A stretch of 64,000 nt of DNA from Dirofilaria immitis. Lineage: Eukaryota > Nematoda > Chromadorea > Rhabditida > Onchocercidae. Positions within the stretch are counted from its first letter, which is position 1. Each line of letters opens with the position of its first letter. The position numbers and the translations under genes are program-made. A model generated the notes under the pieces. It was not told the origin of the DNA and searched no databases. It was given only the letters and a program-made list of their open reading frames with translations. Location of the stretch: contig JAKNDB010000088.1 of the NCBI GenBank assembly GCA_024305405.1, forward strand, positions 2,746,001-2,810,000. The letters run 5' to 3'. Shown here in pieces: positions 1 through 9,650 of the stretch.

Positions 1-1281
1 TCAATCATCTCTAGCCAATGATAATTGTTGAATTATTATAATGAAACATTTCAAGAACCAGGATTACATTTGATATACTTCCCAAATTTCGAATTGTTGT
101 ATAAGAAGTTTTTTCAAATTTTTTTTTAAGAAATACTCATGGAAATATATTATCTTAAGAAGAGCTGAGATACTTATTTTTGATGCAATCTAAGTGATGT
201 TGATTTTATTATATGATGTGACATCAGGATGAAGATATAACTTAAATTTTCGTCATACACATTTTTAGTCATACACATGATATATATGTATGAATTATGT
301 CATTTCCTGATTTCTCATTAAAAACGAAATTTCCAGATTTTCGTATTTAGAAAATTACTTATGAGATTTAATTAAATCCAGCGATATGCTTAAATTCGAA
401 GTAAAATCCTGTGATTCCATTTTTTAAGTTGAAATTTATGTGGTTTTTAACGTTATAAAGACGGAATCCTTCTCATACTGTACTTAGCATTTGCTGTACT
501 AATTGTAGAATTTCATCAAGAAAGCAGTTGCCTTAACTGTATGCTCTATTTTCATATTTTATCATTTAGCGAAACAGGAACATATAAATAAGAATCATTT
601 GTACAGAACGGATTACGATATAGAAGTGCAGTAACTGTATGTGTGAATAAAATTGTTTATTTTTTGTTCAATTGCTTATTGTTATGCTTAACATTTGTTG
701 CAAAATTTCTTCAAGAAATCAGTTATCTCAATTAAATGTTCCATTTTCATATTTTAATACAGAAGAATTATGGTAATGGGGTTGCGGTAGTGTAACTATT
801 CATATGAATAAGGATTGTTTGTTCGCTCAAATGATTGACTATTTAAATAAAAATTATTAATAATATAATTCCAAATTTCAATATTCTAGCATACTATTAA
901 CAATTACTCTTGATGCAGTTGTTCCTATCAAAACTGATACATTGTAATTCTAATATCATATTATTTATAATTCTTATGGAGATGAAAAGTTATTTCTAAT
1001 AGGAAAATATATAATTGAATTGATTTTTAATTGCACTAAATTAGTATTTATTTTAATCATGATTATATATACTATCTCATGTGAATTATTCATCATTTCC
1101 AAACAAATATAAATTGATATTTCGCTTCACGATTTGATATTGAAAAGTTTGATATATTTATATATATCACTGATGTATGTTATGAAATAAATAAAATATT
1201 TTACAGATTTCAATCAATAATCGTTAGTCATATGAAAAGAATTCAGCAATTTTTATGCGATAATAAAATTAGCATAGAAAT
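1..1281. other. Upstream non-coding region with a diverged tandem duplication
   Basis: No coding exon is recognisable here. About 180 bp at 480-655 recurs in diverged form at 660-830. Shared landmarks, in the same order, are a CATTTGYTG block, a TTTCWTCAAGAAAKCAGTT block, an ATTTTCATATTTTA block and a GTGTGAATAA/ATATGAATAA block. The 3' part of this stretch should contain the promoter and 5' end of the RPC8 gene. An AG at about 1269-1271, just before the start codon, could serve as a trans-splice acceptor, but it lacks a clear pyrimidine tract. Confidence 0.5.
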
Positions 1282-3417
1282 ATGTTCGTCTTAGCATTAT
1301 TGGAAGATACGGTACGAATTAAACCGCATCAATTCGGTGAACCTTTGAATCGGTAAACTTTTTTTTACATATTAAAATATATGATGGTAGCGTATACTTG
1401 TATTGGCAAAATAAATTTAAAAAAAAAAATGAAATTATTAATTTATTTCGCTTCCTTCTTGAAATCCTTAAATCTTTCATTTAAATATTTCGGATAAAAT
1501 TCCTATGAAAAAAATATATTTTAAAAAATTCTTTTGAATTCATTAAATATATAATGTGGATAATAAGAGAGTGTTGTAATAGATTCTAATTATCTATGGC
1601 ATATTTAATATGAATAATTTGGAGTCGATATAGCTTGACTGCAATGAATTCATTAGAAACAATTTAGTGGATTAGTTTTTTAATTATCGCATGATAATTT
1701 GATAACAAGATAGCTTAGTTTTAACGAATTAATTGAAAGGACTTAGTAAATTGTTTATCGTCTACCTTTCCATTATATTGGTTTGCTACTGTAATTCGTT
1801 TGCAATTTCTGAAATGCAAGCTAAGGCTACGATAATTAGATGAGAACGGAATAAAAAAGACAAGAAAATCTGAGTAGATTTATTCGTTTTACAGTAGAAA
1901 AAATGTTTTTTAAGACTAATGTTTTTATTATTTCAGATGTTAATGAAACGTCTAAATGAGCAGTTCGCTAACAAAATTATACCAGGTTTAGGATTATGTA
2001 TTATAATTTACGATCTCATTGATGTTGGCGTGTCGTATATACTACCGGGTGATGGTAGTACACATACAAAAGTTAAGGTAATCTAAGTTTCAGTTGTATT
2101 GCTTGAAAAATTTTCAAACTTTTTTAAAGGAATTTCTTATAAATTTCTCTTAGTTCATTAGCTGTATTAACTACTTTTTTGAAGAGAAAACAGTATCTTT
2201 GCATTTGAAGATGACAGATCTCAGTTTTTTATTCTAGTAGGTCAGTGAATAAATTCGAAAAAATTTCTTTTTGGATTATTTCGTTTATTCTTTATATATA
2301 TGGAAAATAATCGAGACAATAGTCAACCGGGATAGAATTGGAAGGATGAAATTAAAGTTAATTCAAAATTCTTATTAAATAATAAATAGCTAATTTATTC
2401 GTAATCGAAATAGATCGTGAATTCTGGATGATTTCAGTTTCGATTTGTTGTATTTCGACCTTTATCGATGAAGTTATTGAAGCCAAAGTGCTAACAAGTA
2501 ATGCTGAAGGACTGACGTTATCAGTGATATTTTTTGATGATATATTTATACCAGCGCATCGTTTGCCACAACCATCAATCTTCGAAGAGGAAGAACAAGT
2601 TGGAATTAAATTTATCAGTTAACATAGAATAAAAAAGACATAGAAAAGTAATGACTGATGAATTAGCTCTTTTCTTTGATTAAAGTATGACTTAATGCAG
2701 TTATATTTGCATTTGAACTGTAATTTTTCTTTTCCTACTTTTCTACTAGAATGTTGAGAATTTTTTGAAATTACAGATTTGGTACTGGGAATATCAACCT
2801 GAAGATGGACAGTCTGCTAAGTTATATATGGATCCTGGTAAAACTGTCCGTTTTCGAGTTATTGAAAATATTTTCAAGTGATTACTTTTATTGTTATAGA
2901 ATGTATTCATTAATAATAGGCTTTTAAAGTTTAGGATCAAATTATTTTGTAAGTATTTGATACTTAAGGAAAGCAACACTTTGGATTGATGTCAATCTCG
3001 AGTAATCTTTTACGAGACTATTTAGAGTATCAGTGATCATAACATGATAGTGCAGATGCTGAACCATTCAATCAATGAACATGTAAGTATAGAGATTAAA
3101 GGGAAAATATATATTATATATGCAGAAGAAAGAAGCGTCCGTTTTCTTTACTTAAGTTAATCAATATATTATGGGGAAGATTAAAGTTTAAAGAATAATA
3201 CTTCTGATTTTGTAGAGATGTAGATCCGAATAGTAGCCAAGATGAATTGAAACGAGAAAAATCGTATCAGATTATTGGATCAATGGCAGAAACTGGATTA
3301 GGATGTGTATTATGGTGGGCGCCAAATGATGAAAGTGCTAACAATGAAGACGACGAAGATTTAATAGACGAAGATATGATGGATGATGAAGAGGAAGAAC
3401 AAGAAATTAGCACATGA
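1282..3417 (+). CDS. POLR3H: DNA-directed RNA polymerase III subunit RPC8 (POLR3H), 5 exons, frameshifted
   Basis: Exons: 1282-1352, 1937-2077, 2438-2598, 2777-2877 and 3216-3417. The product is the RPB7-like stalk subunit of RNA polymerase III (nuclear; 5S rRNA, tRNA and U6 transcription). Exon 1 starts MFVLALLEDTVRIKPHQF, the N-terminal signature of the family. Exon 2 has PGDGSTHTKVK and exon 3 FFDDIFIP, both diagnostic. Exon 4 gives IWYWEY and YMDPGKTVRFRV. Exon 5 ends in an acidic tail rich in Asp/Glu. The repaired protein would be about 225 residues, against about 204 in human. Two faults stand out. In exon 3 the frame breaks at 2461-2463, where one extra T restores FRFVVFRPFIDEV. The exon 1/2 junction is also out of phase by one base at 1352/1353 (an upstream acceptor ending at 1914 would restore phase but add seven residues). 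A poly(A) signal AATAAA lies at 3503-3508. Family identity is secure; the breaks may be assembly errors. Confidence 0.9.
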
Positions 3418-3441
3418 AGAGGAAGAACAAGAAATTAGCCA
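3388..3441 (+). repeat. 28-bp tandem duplication across the RPC8 stop codon
   Basis: The segment coding for the acidic end (ATGAAGAGGAAGAACAAGAA followed by ATTAGC) occurs twice in tandem, separated by AC. The period is 28 bp, not a multiple of three. The first copy runs into a TGA at 3415-3417. With a single copy the frame would end one codon later at CAT TAA. The duplication therefore barely alters the protein, changing only the last residue. Confidence 0.85.
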
Positions 3442-4554
3442 TTAAATATTTAATTGATCTGTAAATCCTAACAGTGTATGACTTAATTTGTTTTTTGATC
3501 TTAATAAATGATCTTTCTTCTGTTACACAGATATAAATTAGAAGTGAATTTAGTTTAATCAAAAAGCAATAATTCTGTGCATAATTCGGCTTGTATTTCA
3601 CATGAACTATTTTAATAAACGGGCATAAAATCCCTAAATTAATTTAATCAATAGAAAAAAGAGTTGGAAACCTGAATTATTACTTCCTCCCACGAATAAA
3701 AATGCAAAAGTCACGACGAGAAATGCGGTGTAGGATCCCGGTGCTTTTGTGCTGTAGTGATGAGTTCATAGAAAATTTCTGGCAATTTTCCCAATGCATA
3801 ATGAGTATGCACAGGAATGCGGTAAAGTTAGAATTTGGGAATGCGTAGGTTATGGTTTGTTTATTGATTGGTTGTTTGTTTATGTTTGTGTTGTCAGCTT
3901 GTTTGTTGATTTTTTTTTTTAGCCAGAATAAAGCTGATATGTGTGGGAAAATAAATAAAAGTTTTTAAGAAAAATAAAATGAATAAAAGAAAATTTCAAT
4001 TTTCTTTTTTCGAATTTATTACAATTTTGATTTTCGTTATGACTAATGGAGTTGCAACTGTTGATATCTTTATTTTTATAAGTGATAGCTAAGAAAAAAT
4101 ATAGGATGAAAGGTATTACGGTAAATAATATGGAAATTTGGACTAGATTTAGCATTTAGTTCGAAATTAAGAGCCAAAGAGATCTTCATATTTTTTTCTT
4201 CCTCTCTGGGCTAAAAGAATTCTACGGTCTTTATATTTTAACTTCGGTTTTTTTTTTTTTTTGGTTGGATTTTGATACCATAAGTTTTATAAATGATAAT
4301 TGAAAGAAAAAAGTACAGGTGAAAGATTAGGTGATCAAAAAAACTGACTATTTTTACTGACAATATGTTGGCTGAAAGTTAACAATTCGCTTTTTAGCAA
4401 ATTATGATTTTAGATAGTTTTGATTTTATTATTGTTTGTAATGTATAGGAATAGCAAGGTTTTGTGAAGAAATTACATCATACATTATAGTAGAATGTTG
4501 TGTCAGACTTTTGTTAATGAAGAAATTTGGAAATATTTCTGTTTTTTTTTGCAG
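3442..4554. other. RPC8 3' UTR and RPC8-pinin intergenic region
   Basis: This stretch contains the RPC8 3' UTR, including AATAAA at 3503-3508, and then non-coding sequence up to the acceptor before pinin. The part at 3660-3860 is noticeably less AT-rich than its surroundings but shows no open exon that I can support and no RNA I recognise. The spacing of about 1.1 kb between the two same-strand genes argues weakly against a compact operon. Confidence 0.5.
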
Positions 4555-4561
4555 GATAGCG
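4551..4561 (+). promoter_or_regulatory. Probable trans-splice acceptor of pinin
   Basis: A long T run ending in GCAG at 4551-4554 lies only seven bases before the pinin ATG. No upstream coding exon is evident, so this acceptor is a natural spliced-leader addition site. It could instead be the 3' end of an intron after a non-coding first exon. Confidence 0.5.
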
Positions 4562-7500
4562 ATGGAATTGGATGTATTGACCGCTGATATATCAAAGGCA
4601 TACGACGACTTACGAACTATCGAGGAATCGATTATATCATTGTCGGGAAAGGAGAGGTGACTTTTTTCTGGATTGTGGTGCTTCTTTTTTAAAATGCTAT
4701 GCGAAACAGGAGTTTTAAATGATATATTTAAAGTGGCGTATGAAACGCATCGTCTCTTTTTACTTTTTTAATTTTTAAAGTTAGTTTAATTTGAAAATGA
4801 TTGCTTACTGCTTTATATTTTCTATCACGGTTTTATACAATATTTGAGAAGAAAAATTCCCTAATTTTCTTTCTAAAATATGCTGTGAACTTTGAGTATT
4901 GGAAACTCTTTCGTTCTATATCAATAATCAATATCAGAGGTATATATATGTTATGTAATTTCTAGTTTATATTAGAAATTCGTTCTTTCAAATATTTTTG
5001 ATTTTAAAGATTTGGTACGGGCAGGAGACGTATTTTGGATTCTGGTAGTCGTCCTAATAATTATGGATATGAAAGGTATGATCACCTAATGCACTAATCA
5101 TATTTTATGTGCTATCCATATTTGAGAATTTGGAATTATTTTATCGGTAAATTGTGCAAAGAATTATTTGCAGACGTGATGCACGTACAGTAAGCTTAGA
5201 TTCATCGGGTCCGAATAAACGTCGTTTAGTTATATCTGCTGAGAATGAGTAAGTTCTTATTATAATTTAAAATTGTAGTATTAATTTATTCCACGTCAGT
5301 TTTGAATGCACATTTTAGGGTTTCAAAAATTTGTTTAGATGCATTTAATTCATCTTTGAGATGATTCAATAATATTTTTGAAGAAGTTTTCATCATGGAA
5401 TGCGTTGCAGTTTATATGAGGGTTCAGACAAGCGGGCACGATATGATGATAGGGAAGACGAAGCTGTACGACGTACTGTACAGTCATCAGTTGTGATGCC
5501 TACAATTGAGACAAAGTCACGTAAAGCTGCCATATCTGAGTTAAAAGGGGCAGAAAAAAGGAAGTGAATGTCAGGTTAGATTTTATGTTATTAAGTAATG
5601 AGTCAATAAGTTTTAACATTTATTCTCATTTATAGTTAGAGAGGCAAATAGATGAAAATGAGCATAGCATTATTGGTTGTATTGAAAAATCGGATATTTC
5701 ATACCATTACTGAAATCTTAAAAGTCTTTTGGATTATTTAAAATAATAAAAATAGATAGGATAGAATTTCTTTGTATACATTCCAGATCATTAGTCAAGA
5801 TCAAATCAATCACACTGAATTTCGGATTCAATATTGAAGGAAAAATAATAATTTTATGCAATCATGCCAATTAAGATTGATAGATCTATATTCTTTCATA
5901 TTTGATATTGATATATTTTAATCGAAACAAATATACATATGTTCGAAGCGTAATAGAAGTTAAAATTGAAAAAATATTTTTGCAGAAACCGTCGAATGTT
6001 TTCAAATTTATTGCTTGGGACACTGCAGCGTTTTCAGATGGATGAAAAGAAAATATCATCGGTAGAAAAAGTCCAGGTATCATTTCTGGCTGATATGATT
6101 TGTTCACACCTTCTAAAATTTTCAGTAATTATACTCTATCAAATTTAAAGGCTGAAAAACAGAAAGAGGTTGAAAGGCGTTTGAGAGAATCAGAAGAGGA
6201 AGAACGTGAACGGTTAGCGCGGGAAAAAGCCGCTCTGCTTGGGAAACGACGTGAAAAAGAACGTTTAATTAAATCATTACAGCGAAGGAAAGCGATCATT
6301 CAATATGTAAGTTTCTAACTGAGAAATGACTTTAAAGTCAAAATATGATTTCCTTACTAATTAATAGTGAACTATATGTTCTACGTATTTTCTGGAGAAG
6401 TGTAAATCAGAAAGTATTTCGGGAATATAGCAAAACTGGAAGTTTATAATTAGATACTTTAAAATATAATTCAACGTTTTCCAATTCAAACATTTGTCCA
6501 AGCATAGAATTAAAAGAGCAGTGAAGTTATAAGCCGAAAAAATGTTACTTTGATAAACTTGTACGGAATTAAAAAACACTCCCTATTTCTTGAGTGAATT
6601 TATGAAGAAATCTCACAAATTTTATAACATATTTACTCAGTAATGGACAATTATGGAACAAGTCTTAGTAGACCAAGCAATTGTTTGACTAGCAGTAGTG
6701 CGTAGGGATTTATTTGGAATAGTTTACCATTATCCTCTAATAAAATAGTGTGTTTCAGGCAGAGCAAAAGCAGGAGCATTATCGTAAATTGCAAAATTTT
6801 ATTCAAACTAAAGCGAAACCGCCAGTATTCTACTTACCTGCCAAACATACATTACGGACCCTCGAACTCTTGAAAGTGTCTTCAAAGAAGATCGATGGTA
6901 AGTCTGTTATTTCTTATGGAAATATTTGTATGTTTGCAATAAAACATGTGCTGCTTGAAATGACTGTTGCTGCTAATTAATTTCTTTTTATTTTTAAATA
7001 TAATTTTGAATTTTTATTTCCAGCGCTTATTGAGCATCGGCGGCAACAGATGGAGGCTGATTTGAAAACTCCAGAAAACAAGCAAATAGATGAAGGAGAA
7101 TCTGATGCAGAGCACTCTGAAACTCCAGTAACTATGCGTTCCTCTGCAAAAATGAACGCAACAAATAAGCCTTCAGATAGTGAAATTGGCAGCAAAAATG
7201 TGGATGGTGATGAAACTAAAGAAAGGGAAGTAGTGGCGGAAGTATCTATGGAATCTTCATTGCGGGTAATTTTCAGAATTTTACATTTACGTGCGTTGGT
7301 TTTTCAGAGAGCAATATGATGAAGAGAATAAATTATGATTTCCGATTATTTCTTGAAAGAGCCCTGAATTTATTCTAAGCAACTTACTTCATTTTTCAAT
7401 TATTTATATTTATTTTGCTATTAGAACTTCCTATATTTTTATGATTAGAAGTTTTGCATATTTACGGAATTAAATATTTCACTAGTCTTTTGAGGATTTC

Positions 7501-7674
7501 GGAGAAGAAGAATGCACGAATGGCGATGAAGAAAAAGGACTAAAACAGCTACATGAGGACGAGCAGGAAACAGGTAAGGATAATAATCATAGTGATAGTG
7601 AGCCACCTGGTGATGAAGCTGAAATTGATCAGGATGGTGACTCTCATGTCGCATTTGCTGACGAAGATGATTAA
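4562..7674 (+). CDS. pnn-1: Pinin (splicing/exon-junction-associated nuclear protein), 9 exons
   Basis: Exons: 4562-4656, 5010-5075, 5174-5248, 5411-5563, 5986-6076, 6151-6306, 6759-6897, 7024-7265 and 7486-7674; all phases agree, giving 401 residues. Pinin is a nuclear-speckle protein linked to the exon junction complex and alternative splicing. The N-terminus (MELDVLTADISKAYDDLRTI) matches the pinin N-terminal region. Exon 5 carries NRRMFSNLLLGTLQRFQ, the hallmark of the pinin/SDK conserved domain. Exon 6 is a charged coiled coil rich in E, K and R. Exon 7 has FIQTKAKPPVFYLP, matching the conserved tail of that domain. Exons 8-9 are acidic and low-complexity. Vertebrate pinin is about 700 residues with a long Ser/Arg tail; here that tail is absent. 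The exon 4 donor must be at 5564 (AA|GTGAAT), because a later GT at 5575 would read through a TGA. A possible poly(A) signal is at 7885-7890. Confidence 0.92.
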
Positions 7675-9650
7675 TGATATAAAGAATTTCGAGTAAGTAT
7701 TCTTGTGAAATTTAGCTTTTTATAGATGCTCCCAGTTTTTAATGGGATAATTAAATTAGGGACAGTTCAGTAATAGCTAGGTGATAATGTATATGTATCG
7801 AATGATCATACTATCTTTGTAAAATTAATAATGTCTCTTTAAAACAAAAGCTATATCATTCGGAAAAGATTCTTTCTTTTTGAAAATAAATTCGAATTTA
7901 AGTTAAGAAATGTGATTTTTTTGAATGTAGCAGCCGTAGGTTTTAATTTACATCTTGAAAGAACATCGATATCAGGCTCGATTCTTTTCATCCGTATTTC
8001 TTAGTTAGATGTTTTGTTAAAACCTAATACTTATAGTAATTTCGTCCCTGATATATGTTTCAGGTTCCATAGTTTTTTCTCTTTCCAATCCCCTTTTCAG
8101 CTGTTATTTCTGTACAGCTCAATAATTTCAGTTAATAATATCGTCATCATGACATTCGGCATGTAGTATTATTGCAGCGTTACTGTATGTTCAGTAAGCT
8201 TTCGCTTATATCTACATAAAGTTAATTTGAGAAAGAAATGAAAAGTATTGTCATTTGCTTTCCAGTAATAGTTACTCATTCGGGAATTGACCGCAGTTTG
8301 TTTTAGTAACAATTATAATAATTTTCTGTCGACATTTGAATTTTCGTTTGAGCAATTTATAGCTCGAGTTACATACGTTGTATTTCATTTTGGTTCGTTC
8401 TCATAAATTTTTTCAATTTGTTTATTATACCATTGTTTTTTATTTAGTGATAAAAGTTTTTTTGTCATATGTAGCAAATAACATATATCCTAAATAGTAT
8501 TTATAAATAATTTATGTAAATTATAGGTTAATATTTTCTTCTTAGATTAATAATTCCTAGCAGAATTGGAAGTTAGTTAAAACGAGCTTTATTATACTGT
8601 TCGGTGACTTATAGTATTATTGAAATCAATTTTATTCATGTTTGCAAAAATTAAACGTAGTACTGAAATTTGCCTGTGAATACTAGTATATATTTTTCGC
8701 ATTGATTGAAATGAAAGGCATCAGAACTGGGCGAAAGAAATCAACAAAATAGGAATTACATCTTACAATTTATGCCAATATTCTGTACACAAATATGAAG
8801 TACAATTTAATAAATAATGATGTTATTTTAAGAGACTAATAGCTGCATATAATATTTCAGTACTTTATAATGCATTATCATATCATGGTCACAAGAAAAA
8901 AAGGATTCATTTTTGAATCCTAAATCAGATAATAGTGCCAAGGAATAGCTAGAAAAGTGAGTGAAATCAATTCTGATCGGTCGATTAAATTCAATTTGAT
9001 GTGAACATGAAATTGTATGAAATGAATTGGCACTTGGAAATTGAAATATATTTGTTTCATTTTCAATCAAAAATTGATCAGTCGATTTTAGCCGTCGTAA
9101 AGTTCAGATTCTGTCATATCTATTTGAAAATTTTTTTTTCATAATCTGAGAGTTGATCTGAGAGTTTTGATTAAAGATTTTGACTAATAGATTTAATATG
9201 ACTTATTAATAGATTTAATACGATCTACAATTTGTAGTCATGGTCAGTAAGGATGGAAAAATAGAACAACTTAGAAGATAAAAATTGCGGAACTTGTCTT
9301 TCATTGATTATTTATCTGAAATATAAAAATGAAATAGATGTTTCATTGATTATTTATCTGAAATATAAAAATGAAATAGATGTATTCATCCAAAAAGAAA
9401 CGATTAAAGATTATGAATTTTGGGGAGTAATGAAAATAAAAAACAGAGAACTAATTATAAAAACTTTTCATCAATAGTATGGATTTCGATTGACTAGAAA
9501 TACTGTAAAAATTTAATTTTAATGCTAAAAATAATTGAAGTAACATTTATGAATAGAATATTCCAGAGAAAGAAAGTAGACGAAAGCTTACACTTTAGGA
9601 TTGTAATTTTTGCAAAAAAAGATTGATGAAAAGAAAATATATTGATCATT
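7675..9650. other. Convergent intergenic region between pinin and the Shaw channel gene
   Basis: The two genes converge here, so the region should hold both 3' UTRs. AATAAA at 7885-7890 suits pinin. No further coding exon is supportable. A perfect 42-bp tandem duplication lies at 9299-9382. Confidence 0.6.
9299..9382. repeat. 42-bp perfect tandem duplication
   Basis: A unit beginning TTTCATTGATTATTTATCTG and ending AAATGAAATAGATG is repeated twice with no mismatch that I can see. The lack of divergence in AT-rich non-coding DNA implies a very recent event or an assembly duplication. Confidence 0.9.

Noticed and set aside
5411..5580. Apparent premature stop in pinin exon 4
   Set aside because: The stop appears only if the donor at 5575 is used. 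The GT at 5564 gives a clean in-phase junction reading KRKNRRMF, so pinin is intact.
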